Below, one piece after another: positions 45,136 to 52,732 of a stretch of 58,640 bases of DNA (positions are counted from its first letter, which is position 1; each line of letters starts with the position of its first letter). Where the stretch lies: NCBI GenBank assembly GCA_009694745.1, contig SHUF01000011.1, forward strand, positions 1-58,640, read 5' to 3'. This DNA comes from Acidobacteriota bacterium. GTDB taxonomy: Bacteria > Acidobacteriota > Vicinamibacteria > Vicinamibacterales > SCN-69-37. The notes beneath the pieces are model-generated. The model was not told where the DNA came from, ran no database searches, and saw only the letters and a list, made by a program, of their open reading frames with translations. The translations under genes and the position numbers were made by a program.

Positions 45136-47037
45136 TCAGCGGATGCCTATCCGCTGCAGGCGGCGAAGATTGTCGAGTGCCGGGCCGTGGTTGGGGTCCA
45201 GGTCGAGCGCGCGCCTGACCTCGACCATCGCTTCGGAATAGCGTCCGGCGGAAGCCAGCGCGCCACCCAGATTGCTGTGCATCCCTGCAGATTCCGGGTT
45301 GAGCGCCACCGCCCGCTCGAAGTGCGGAATCGCCTCTTTGGTGCGGCCTCCTGCAAGCAGCAGCGCCGCGAGATTCACATGCGCATCCCCGTAGTCGGGA
45401 TTCACGGTGATTGAACGCCGGAAGGCGGCTTCGGCTTCAGCCGTGCGATTTAGGGCCCCGAGCGCGGTCCCAAGGTTGAAGTGCATCACTTCGTCTCTGG
45501 GCGCGAGCGCAGCCGCCTGGCGGAAGTGCTCGACCGCGGCAGCGGTCTGGCCCTGCGCCATCATCGCCGCGCCGAGGTAGTTGCGAGTGGACGCAGTGCG
45601 GTCGCCCAGACGAACCGCCGCGTCGAGCCGCGCGGCGCCCTCGGCAAACCGCTCAACCTCCACATAGGCGCCTCCCAGAAGCCCGAGGTAATCGACGTTG
45701 GTTGGCTCAGCGCGCACGCGGATCTCTCCCAGGGCCACCTCGGCCTGCTTGTACCGCCGATCGAACTCCTGCACGAGACGCACCGCATCAGCCGGAGACT
45801 GCGTCAACAACTGCAGCCCCAGTTTGGCCATTTCGTCGGTAGATCGCGATCCCCCCTGCACACGTTTGGGCGGGATGTTCGGATTGTGTTTATTCGCCGA
45901 CGAGTTGTCGAAGGTAAACCGCATGCTGACCTTCGTGCCACGCGGCAGCGGGATGGGCGAAACGTAGCGATATTCCTGCTGCCAGTGAAAGTCCCAATCT
46001 TCGATGTGCAGCAGCGACTTGACCGACCCGTCCGGCAGCGTGGCGAACGCCCGCACCTCTTTTCCGAGGAAATGGGCGTGCGGATAGACGCCCAACAGGT
46101 CCACAGCCACCGGAAGTTCGTAGGTGTCGGTCACGAGGTAGTCGCTCTGGCCTGCGGGAATGTCAATGACCTGGGATTCCAACCGAACGGTCACCGGCCG
46201 CTGCACGGGCGGCGTGGAGGTCAGGAACAGGCCGATCGTGGGCTGCAACGTCGACGCCTTGTCGGACTTGATGACGTGCAGTTCCACCACGACATCGGCG
46301 CCGCGCTCCAACCGCCAGGGCATGGTGGCGGGCGACACGATGGGCCCCCGCCCCGGGGTCCAGCCGATGAACTGCCCGTCGGGGTCGAGCACGCTGAGGG
46401 CCATGCCATCAAACCCTGGCTGACCGTCCGCGCCGGCACGCCGACGCGATGCGGACGTCCGGTCGACACGAATCACCGCGTGGTGAACTCTCGTGTTGTT
46501 CGTCTTGAGCTCCACGGCGCGCACGAACACGCCTTCAGTGATCGGGGTCCGAAACACCAGGTTGCGATACACATCATCGGCCCCCACGCGAATGTCGAAC
46601 GGCTTGTCGGTGGTCAGGATCAGATCGGGTGTTCCCTGTTCCCAACCGTCGGGAAAAATCGGCGTCGCCGGTCTGTCCGCCGCGTGGCCCTCAGGGGCGC
46701 CCTCCTTCACCCAACGCTGAATGACCGCCACCTGCTCCGGCCGCAGCCGCCGGTCGCCGACGATGGGATACTGCCCCGGCGCCGGCAACCAGGGCGGCAT
46801 GTGTCCTTCGCGCGTCGCCTTCGCAATGGCATCGGCATGTTCGGCCGCCTCGGCATAGGTCAGGAGTGAAAATGGCGCCACGCCACCCGGGCGATGACAG
46901 GAGGCGCAGTTCGGAAACACAATCGGCGCGATGTCTTTGTTGAACGTCACCGCGCCGGGCGCGGGCGTGGCGTTGCCACAGGCGGCGGTGAGTGCCACCA
47001 TGGCAACAACGGCCAGGGCGCTGCAGAGAACATGCAT
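45136..47037 (-). CDS. Lipoprotein with cytochrome-c motif, copper-monooxygenase-like domain and TPR repeats
   Basis: 633-residue envelope protein. The lipobox LTAAC puts the lipid on Cys20. A haem-c motif C-A-S-C-H (44-48) lies in a small cytochrome-like domain ending near residue 115 (MPPWLPAPGQYPI). Residues of about 130-400 resemble the two-lobed PHM/DBH copper type II monooxygenase fold, with candidate copper ligands in RVHHAVIRV, VVELHVIK and YPHAHFLGKE. From about 440 to the end there are at least five TPR repeats (YLGAAMMAQGQTAAAVEHF, FNLGTALGALNRTAEAEAAF). Each part is known from Acidobacteriota and Planctomycetes. The substrate is unknown. A CAGCGGAT/ATCCGCTG hairpin (45137-45156) covers its stop. 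Confidence 0.85.
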   Translation of the reverse strand: MHVLCSALAVVAMVALTAACGNATPAPGAVTFNKDIAPIVFPNCASCHRPGGVAPFSLLTYAEAAEHADAIAKATREGHMPPWLPAPGQYPIVGDRRLRPEQVAVIQRWVKEGAPEGHAADRPATPIFPDGWEQGTPDLILTTDKPFDIRVGADDVYRNLVFRTPITEGVFVRAVELKTNNTRVHHAVIRVDRTSASRRRAGADGQPGFDGMALSVLDPDGQFIGWTPGRGPIVSPATMPWRLERGADVVVELHVIKSDKASTLQPTIGLFLTSTPPVQRPVTVRLESQVIDIPAGQSDYLVTDTYELPVAVDLLGVYPHAHFLGKEVRAFATLPDGSVKSLLHIEDWDFHWQQEYRYVSPIPLPRGTKVSMRFTFDNSSANKHNPNIPPKRVQGGSRSTDEMAKLGLQLLTQSPADAVRLVQEFDRRYKQAEVALGEIRVRAEPTNVDYLGLLGGAYVEVERFAEGAARLDAAVRLGDRTASTRNYLGAAMMAQGQTAAAVEHFRQAAALAPRDEVMHFNLGTALGALNRTAEAEAAFRRSITVNPDYGDAHVNLAALLLAGGRTKEAIPHFERAVALNPESAGMHSNLGGALASAGRYSEAMVEVRRALDLDPNHGPALDNLRRLQRIGIR

Positions 47038-47049
47038 CGTGGACCCGCG

Positions 47050-48192
47050 CTACGAGGACGCCCGAAACCGGTCAAGCGCGCGGCCTACCTCGACAAGGCC
47101 CTTCGCAAACACGTCGGGGCGCTGGCCGATGCCCAGCCGCAGATGTTTCTCGTAGCCGAAGGCGGACCCAGGCGCCAGCATCACGCTGTACTCAGTGGCC
47201 AGCGTGTCCGCGAGCGTCAACGAATCCACCGGCAGGTTGTATTTGAGCAACCCGAGCAGGCCGCCGCGTGGCGCGGTCCACGACAACACATCCTGGCGCG
47301 CTTCAATCCACGCCGATGCCGCCGCCAGGTTGGCCGTGATGATGGCGCGATTCCGCTCGACGATCTTGTCGTGATGGCGCAGGGCGAGGCACGCCAGCGC
47401 ATCGTTGAGTTTGCCGGGACTGAGCGTGATGTAGTCGCGCATCCCCCAGCATCGTTCGATAACGTCGCGCGGTCCCGCCATCCAGCCAATGCGCAGGCCC
47501 GGCAGGCCGTACGGCTTTGACAACGTACCGACGCTGATGCCGCGCGCGCCCATATCCACCACGGGCGGCGCGAACGGATCGCCCCCCGGCACGCTCAACC
47601 ACCGGTACGCCTCATCGCCAAGCACCCACGCGCCCACCGATTCTGCCAGCGCGTACACACGCGCCGCATCGGCCGGCGACAACATTGCCCCTGTCGGATT
47701 GTGCGGCGTGTTGACGACGATCAGCTTCGTCTTGGGAGTGATCAGGCGCTCGAGCGCGTCAACGTCGTAGCGATACCCGGTATCGGGCCCCACCCGCCAC
47801 AACGACACATCACAGCCGATGGCCTTCGGCACCGAGTACAGCTGTTGATACGCCGGATAGGGCGCGATGACGTGATCGCCGGCATCGAGCAGCACGTTGA
47901 AAAGAAGATAGTTCGCTTCGATTGCGCCGGTCGTGACCAGGATCTGATCGGCCGCCACCGACTGGTACGTCGCCGCAAGCGCCGACCGCAGCGCCACTGT
48001 GCCGCAAGCCTCGCTGTACCCGACCGGCAATTGCAGTAGGGCTTCGAGCGTGGCCGCCCGCGCGCCTTCCGGCTCAAACTGCAGGAGGTCGTGTGTGGAG
48101 AGTGCCAGGATGCCACTTTCAGCGATGTCGTACTTGACGTGGGTCTCGTGCCGCGTCATCCACCGTTCGAGCAAGAAGGGTTCAATTTTCAT
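47050..48192 (-). CDS. PLP-dependent aminotransferase, class I/II
   Basis: Fold type I aminotransferase of 380 residues. It has VTTGAIEANYLLFNVLLDAG (the substrate/PLP phosphate loop), VVNTPHNPTGAMLS, LGDEAYRWLS and the PLP lysine in VGTLSKPYGLPGLRIGW. The N-terminus (KIEPFLLERWMTRHE) and general look resemble the group around capreomycidine/enduracididine synthases and other specialised amino-acid aminotransferases, but that is a loose resemblance. ATG at 48192 forms an ATGA overlap with the end of mgtE. The product is unknown; arginase lies 2 kb away but a pathway link is speculative. Confidence 0.85.
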   Translation of the reverse strand: MKIEPFLLERWMTRHETHVKYDIAESGILALSTHDLLQFEPEGARAATLEALLQLPVGYSEACGTVALRSALAATYQSVAADQILVTTGAIEANYLLFNVLLDAGDHVIAPYPAYQQLYSVPKAIGCDVSLWRVGPDTGYRYDVDALERLITPKTKLIVVNTPHNPTGAMLSPADAARVYALAESVGAWVLGDEAYRWLSVPGGDPFAPPVVDMGARGISVGTLSKPYGLPGLRIGWMAGPRDVIERCWGMRDYITLSPGKLNDALACLALRHHDKIVERNRAIITANLAAASAWIEARQDVLSWTAPRGGLLGLLKYNLPVDSLTLADTLATEYSVMLAPGSAFGYEKHLRLGIGQRPDVFAKGLVEVGRALDRFRASS

Positions 48193-49153
48193 ACAAACAA
48201 CGCCGCCAGGTTGAAGTAGATCAGCAATGCGCACACATCCGCGACGGCCAACACGATGGGCCCGGCCGCGATCTTCGGATCAAGTTTACCAGCGTGCAGC
48301 ATTGTCGGCAGCAAGAGTCCGAGCAGGGCCGCCGCGGCCATGGAAAACGCGATCGCGCCGCCCAGGGCCAGAGCCATGTCGCCGTTGCCCTTCCATCCCA
48401 GGAGATGGCGCCCACGAGCAGGCCGCAGCCCGACCCGAGCAGCGCGGCCACGCTCAACTCACGGCGCATGGCGGGCCCCAGCAGAGCCCAGGTCATGCCA
48501 CCGCTGTGCAGGTTGTGCAGTGTCAAGGTGGCCGACTGCATGCTGATGCTCTCGGCCAGGGCCAGCACCATCGGCAGGAACACGGCCAGCACCACGGCCG
48601 CGTCCAGCAGGTGTTCGTACTGACTGACCAACACCGCGCACAGCAGGCCGCCGGTCACGTTGGTGAGCAGCCACGGGAAACGGTCGCGGAATCCCAGCCA
48701 CACCGTGCGACCCTGCGTGGCGTGGACGCCGATGATCTGGAAGATGTCGTCAAACGAGCGCTTCGCGTGCCCGACCACTTCGTCGGTAAACACCCTCACG
48801 TCCACCTGACCCACCAGCTCGCCGCTTGATGACACCACGGGGAAAGCCAGGAATCGCTGGCTGACGAAGTACTCTGCCGCTACGAGCACCGTGGCCCAGT
48901 CGGGAATGGCCACCACGTCGCCCTGCATGATTTCGCCCAGCGGCCGCTCAGGCCGGGACGCCAGCAGCGCGCGTGTCGGCACCACACCCGTCAGCCGCTT
49001 CTCGCTGTCCACGATGTAGATGTAGACAATGTCGTGATCGACACCGTGGGCGCGCAGCGCATCAAGCGCGTCGGCCACTGTCTGGTCGGGCAGGAGGCGG
49101 ACGACGTCGGCCTGGATGTGCTGGAGCACCGAATCGTGCAAATCGATTTGCAT
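48189..49153 (-). pseudogene. mgtE: Magnesium transporter MgtE, frameshifted (one base short)
   Basis: The 965-base gene starts at ATG 49153 with a CBS-domain pair (about residues 5-130). The channel helices follow, including FLPMVLALAESISMQSATL. Near 48392-48397 the frame breaks: after GAISWDG the first frame turns into Trp/Arg/Cys-rich nonsense ending at 48221. The next frame carries the expected MALALGGAIAFSMAAAALLG and LAVADVCALLIYFNLAA, including the pore aspartate, and ends at 48189. One missing G in a G-rich run explains it; repaired, the protein would be 321 residues. The intact overlap with the aminotransferase start argues that the gene is recent or really functional. It also lacks the usual N-terminal helical domain. 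Confidence 0.88.
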
Positions 49154-49165
49154 GCGGCACCAAGA

Positions 49166-50353
49166 TTACTGCACCGGCAGCATCACGAGCCCGAGCGAGT
49201 CGAAATAGGCCATGCGGTTGGGAATGAACTGCTGGATGGTGGCGGCAAGCGCCGGCGTGATCCGGCTCGCCCGGTAACGCACGGCGAGCCACGGCAAGAC
49301 GCTTTCGGCCACGTCTTCGCGCGTGGGGTTGTCGCGGGCGTAGGTGGAGATGAAGTTGACGTCTTTGGCCTGGGCCGAGAGCCATCCGGCCGAGGCGGCG
49401 TGGGCGGCATCGAGGGAGGTGTGCGCGGCTTCGTGGACAAACGTCTCTTCGAGGACCCCGTCGGCGATATACAGGTCGCCCTGTCCCACGTGGATCAGCA
49501 GGTTGTTGTTACCGCCGCCGAATGGCTGCACGCCCTGGTGGATCCAGACCGTGGCCACCGACACCCGCAGCGCCCGTGGCAGGCGTCCAATCACGATGGC
49601 GTACTTCTCGGCCTGCACCCGCGCGGCGTCGGTACTGCCGAACTCAGGATTGACCTGCACTTCGGTGGACAGACCGTCGCTGAACGTCACGTTGAACAGG
49701 TAGGCCTGGAGCTGGATGAAGGCCGCCGCGCGCCGGTCGTACATGGTGCGCATGCCCTGGCCGTTTGGGGTGAGCGACGCGAAGGTCGTGGGGTCTTCGG
49801 CCGTGATGATGTCGGCGTCGATGAAGATCGTGCCCGAGAACGGCGGCGCCTGTGGCGTGGGCGTCGCTGGGGGCGTTGTCGTGGGCGGCGGCGTCGGTGC
49901 GGCCGGCGTCCCTCCTCCGCTGCACGCGGCGGCGCCGACGGCCAGGAGCACTACCAGGAGCAGCACTCGAAATGCGCTGGCACCACGCAAGCGGCGGTCG
50001 AACGTGGCAGTTTCTGAACAACCGGCATCACGATTGGACGTGCCGATGAGATAGTCCGCGAAGTCGGCGCGGCCAACACGATAGGCCTCAGACGCCTCAC
50101 GGACTCGGTCTTTTTCTGTAATTTGGAACTGCTGTGTCGCGAGGATTTGATCGAGCGTTTTTACCAGATCGGCCTTTGGAGTTCGATAGGCGTCGCGCAG
50201 GACCCAGATCAACTCACACAAGACAATCGGGTCTATCACGCACCGCTCACCACGTGCGACGGAATCCGCAATCACGGCGTCGACTTTTCGCGCCTGTGCC
50301 TGATCATCCTGCGTCAGATACCGCACGAGCACGTTCGTGTCGAGCCCAATCAC
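49166..50353 (-). CDS. vapC: VapC-type PIN toxin fused in frame to a putative metallopeptidase lipoprotein
   Basis: One 395-residue open frame. Residues 1-131 are a full PIN ribonuclease: acidic residues D5 (IGLDTNVLV), E47 (CELIW), D97/D100 (DFADYLIG) and D119 (TFDRR), ending FRVL as VapC proteins normally do. Without a stop it continues as LLVVLLAVGAAAC, a lipoprotein-type core with Cys144. A Thr/Pro linker and a 230-residue domain with an H-E-A-A-H zinc motif (VHEAAHTSLD) and a later acidic TREDVAES follow. A TTG at 49990 would start a separate 274-residue lipoprotein beginning RGASAFRVLLLVV. So it is either a real fusion or a toxin gene reading into a gene with an internal start. ATG 50353 overlaps the vapB stop by 4 bases. 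Confidence 0.8.
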   Translation of the reverse strand: MIGLDTNVLVRYLTQDDQAQARKVDAVIADSVARGERCVIDPIVLCELIWVLRDAYRTPKADLVKTLDQILATQQFQITEKDRVREASEAYRVGRADFADYLIGTSNRDAGCSETATFDRRLRGASAFRVLLLVVLLAVGAAACSGGGTPAAPTPPPTTTPPATPTPQAPPFSGTIFIDADIITAEDPTTFASLTPNGQGMRTMYDRRAAAFIQLQAYLFNVTFSDGLSTEVQVNPEFGSTDAARVQAEKYAIVIGRLPRALRVSVATVWIHQGVQPFGGGNNNLLIHVGQGDLYIADGVLEETFVHEAAHTSLDAAHAASAGWLSAQAKDVNFISTYARDNPTREDVAESVLPWLAVRYRASRITPALAATIQQFIPNRMAYFDSLGLVMLPVQ

Positions 50354-50592
50354 GATCGCCGAGTCGCCGCACGAATGGCCTTGTCCATCGCCTCTATGCT
50401 CACAGCGCGGCGCCCTGGTCGGTGGAGCAGCCCCCGCAATTCGGAGACATCGGCCGACCCGGCGCGCACCCGGATCTCGCCGTCGGCGCTCACGACGAAG
50501 TCCACGGCGTCGCCGGTCTTGACCCCCAGAGAGTCCCGGACGGCCTTGGGCAGCGTAATCTGCCCTTTGCTGGTAAGGGTGGCTGATGGCAT
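50350..50592 (-). CDS. vapB: AbrB/SpoVT-family antitoxin (VapB)
   Basis: 80-residue antitoxin. It opens with the swapped-hairpin DNA-binding domain (TLTSKGQITLPKAVRDSLGV, GDAVDFVVSADGEIRV) and ends in a helical, basic toxin-binding tail (MDKAIRAATRRS). The 4-base overlap with the PIN gene is the classic VapBC arrangement. Such antitoxins repress their own promoter together with the toxin; a GATAAT -10-like box lies at 50613-50608 on the minus strand. A gene order tRNA-Glu, vapBC, lipoprotein suggests that the module was acquired near the tRNA. Confidence 0.92.
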   Translation of the reverse strand: MPSATLTSKGQITLPKAVRDSLGVKTGDAVDFVVSADGEIRVRAGSADVSELRGLLHRPGRRAVSIEAMDKAIRAATRRS

Positions 50593-50618
50593 TCCTTACT
50601 GTCGCACATTATCCTTAC
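50593..50618 (-). promoter_or_regulatory. Direct repeats over the vapB promoter, operator candidate
   Basis: TCCTTAC occurs at 50593-50599 and again at 50612-50618, 19 bases apart, in similar flanks. The outer copy overlaps the GATAAT -10-like box (50608-50613) and the inner one abuts the ATG, so a bound VapB-VapC complex would cover the start of transcription. Confidence 0.4.
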
Positions 50619-50689
50619 CGAAGGCCAGAAGCCCCTGCCCTTCCCAGGCCTGATTCTGCTAGAGTAGTTCGGTTAGACCTGCCTCTTGG

Positions 50690-50765
50690 GTCCCCATCGT
50701 CCAGAGGCCTAGGACGTGGCCCTTTCAAGGCCAAGACCCGGGTTCGAATCCCGGTGGGGACGCCA
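50690..50765 (+). tRNA. tRNA-Glu (anticodon UUC)
   Basis: Complete 76-base cloverleaf with encoded CCA. Acceptor arms GTCCCCA (50690-50696) and TGGGGAC (50755-50761) pair fully. The anticodon loop CTTTCAA between GGCC arms gives anticodon TTC. The T arm CCGGG-TTCGAAT-CCCGG is canonical. The gene is flanked by vapBC on one side and a truncated gene on the other. Confidence 0.96.
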
Positions 50766-50833
50766 TCCCGAGTTGGAACCAGATAACGGCATTTCTTAAG
50801 AGCATGCGGATTCTGCGGGATTCCTCCGGTGAC

Positions 50834-51004
50834 TTAAGCGGCGTAGTTAAACCGTCCACGCGATCGGATCAAGCTCACCGAGCACTTGGCGTCTTTGTAG
50901 ACTTTTTCGCCTTTGACCTTGTCACCGCAAGCTGCCAGTGGCGCGACCACCAACGAAACCAGAGCCAGCGCCATCAGCACCCACACGAAGCGTCCCTTTG
51001 CCAT
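50834..51004 (-). pseudogene. Truncated c-type cytochrome lipoprotein (remnant)
   Basis: A 56-codon frame with a good Shine-Dalgarno (AAGGAG, 8 bases before ATG 51004) and a complete lipoprotein signal (VWVLMALALVSLVV, then APLAAC with Cys26). The mature part GDKVKGEKVYKDAKCSV matches the start of a small cytochrome c up to the first half of the C-x-x-C-H haem motif, then switches to SLIRSRGRFNYAA and stops. The second cysteine and the histidine are missing, so no haem can attach. The breakpoint (about 50875) lies about 110 bases from the 3' end of tRNA-Glu. No other gene is evident in 51005-51190. Confidence 0.7.
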
Positions 51005-51190
51005 TCCAGAACTCCTTGTAAACAGTTTTGCGAGTCCTATTGAGCAAGGGCCATGCCAGCACGCGGCAGAGGCTCCTTAGGCCCAACTCCACGGTTTCAC
51101 ACCTTAAATAGGTAGTCGAGGTGGGAAATCTCCCGGGCGCGACGTGGACTTTTCCCCCACGCCACCCGCATACTTGGCCGCAGGTAGCCA

Positions 51191-52732
51191 ATGCGTGTCG
51201 GGATCCTGCTCTGCGTTTCACTCGTCCTTGCGCTGTCGCCTGTGGCCAGGACCCAGTCCCAACGCTTCGATGTGGCCGAAGCGACCATCGCAGACATTCA
51301 TGGAGCGATGCGCGCGGGCCGGATCACCTGCAGTGCCCTGGTGTCGGCCTACCTGGCCCGAATCGAAGCGCACGACAAACGTGGCGCGGCGCTCAACGCG
51401 ATCGTGCAAATCAACGACGCGGCACAACGCGACGCGGCCGAGTTGGATCGAAGGTTCGCGGCGTCGGGCCTGACGGGGCCGTTGTACTGCATCCCGACAA
51501 TCGTGAAAGACAACTTCGAAACGATCGGCGTGCAGAGCGCAGCCGGTTCGCTCGCGCTGCAGGGCTTTGTCTCCGACCGTGACGCATTCCTCGTGGCCCG
51601 CATCAAATCCGCCGGTGCCATTGTCCTCGCCAAATCCAACATGGCGGAGTGGGCGTTCAGCCCGCTCGAAACGGTGAACTCTCTCCTTCCGGGCTACACG
51701 CGCAACCCGTACGCCACCGATCGGGTTACGGCCGGCTCCAGCGGCGGCACGGCTGCGGCGGTGGCCGCCAGTTTCGGCGCCGTCGGCCTCGGCTCCGACA
51801 CCGGCAATTCCATTCGCGGGCCATCAGCACATCAGTCGCTGGTCGGCATCCGATCGACGATGGGTTTGACGAGCCGTACGGGAGTGGTGCCGCTCTACCT
51901 GCTGGCGGACATTGCCGGGCCGATGACGCGCACGATGGCGGATGCGGTGGCCGTGTTTCAGGCGATTGTGGGTGAAGACCCCGATGACGCTGTGACCGCG
52001 CAGAGCCGGGGCCGCGTTATTCCCGTGTATGCAGACTCGCTCAAGGCCGACGGCTTGAAGGGCGCGCGCATCGGCGTGCTCCGACAGGCCTATGAACGAG
52101 GCGGCGTGGATCCGGAAGTCGTGACTGTGTTCACGGCGGCCCTGTCAGCGCTGGAGCGCGCGGGCGCGACAATCGTTGACCCGGCCGCGATTGACCTGAC
52201 CACCGTCCGGCGCGCCCAGGGGGGTGGCAGTTGCGGCGGATTCAAGTACGACATCACGCAGTGGTTTGCCCGGCACGCCGGCAAGACGCCGGTCAGTTCA
52301 CTCGCAGATGTCATCAAATCGCGCAAGTTCCACCCGTCGATCCAGGCGCGCCTGCAGTCGGCCGAAGACAGCACACCGGCCGAGCCCGGGTCACCCGCGT
52401 GCCTGGCCGAAGCCGAGTATCGCAAAGCCTACGGCGCGGCGGTCACGGCGCGCATGGACGAGTTGAAGCTCGATGCCTATGTGTACCCCACCTGGAGTTA
52501 TCCCCCACGGCTCATCGGCGATCTCAACACGCCGGGCGGCGACAACAGCCAGGTCTTTTCACCCACGTCGGGCTTTCCGTCCATCAGCGTGCCGATGGGC
52601 TACACGCGCGAGAACCGCCTGCCTGCCGGCATCACCTTCTTCGGCCGCGCCTGGGACGAAGCCACGCTCATCCGCGTCGGCTACGCCTACGAGCAGGCGA
52701 CGAAACACCGGCGCGCGCCCGTGCTGCGCTAA
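51191..52732 (+). CDS. Exported amidase (amidase signature family)
   Basis: 513-residue hydrolase of amide bonds with a Sec signal peptide (RVGILLCVSLVLALSPVA). The Ser-cisSer-Lys triad is recognisable: lysine in TIVKDN, the cis-serine in TAGSSGGTAAAVA and the nucleophilic serine in GSDTGNSIRGPS. Length and export signal resemble extracellular amidases of Acidobacteriota and Bacteroidota. The C-terminus overlaps the convergent porin gene by 4 bases. Substrate unknown. Confidence 0.92.
   Translation: MRVGILLCVSLVLALSPVARTQSQRFDVAEATIADIHGAMRAGRITCSALVSAYLARIEAHDKRGAALNAIVQINDAAQRDAAELDRRFAASGLTGPLYCIPTIVKDNFETIGVQSAAGSLALQGFVSDRDAFLVARIKSAGAIVLAKSNMAEWAFSPLETVNSLLPGYTRNPYATDRVTAGSSGGTAAAVAASFGAVGLGSDTGNSIRGPSAHQSLVGIRSTMGLTSRTGVVPLYLLADIAGPMTRTMADAVAVFQAIVGEDPDDAVTAQSRGRVIPVYADSLKADGLKGARIGVLRQAYERGGVDPEVVTVFTAALSALERAGATIVDPAAIDLTTVRRAQGGGSCGGFKYDITQWFARHAGKTPVSSLADVIKSRKFHPSIQARLQSAEDSTPAEPGSPACLAEAEYRKAYGAAVTARMDELKLDAYVYPTWSYPPRLIGDLNTPGGDNSQVFSPTSGFPSISVPMGYTRENRLPAGITFFGRAWDEATLIRVGYAYEQATKHRRAPVLR

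Noticed and set aside
45137-45156. CAGCGGAT-GCCT-ATCCGCTG hairpin behind tRNA-Lys as a terminator.
   Set aside because: It has no T-run on either strand and mostly lies within the last codons of the TPR lipoprotein gene. It may still pause transcription but is not a supported terminator.
44081-48192. Arginase plus a capreomycidine-synthase-like aminotransferase as a small arginine-derived natural-product cluster.
   Set aside because: The genes are on opposite strands, separated by a tRNA and an unrelated lipoprotein gene. No hydroxylase, peptide synthetase or tailoring enzyme is present.
50804-51043. A 79-codon plus-strand frame after tRNA-Glu.
   Set aside because: It is antisense to the lipoprotein/cytochrome remnant, which has a Shine-Dalgarno, a signal peptide and a lipobox.
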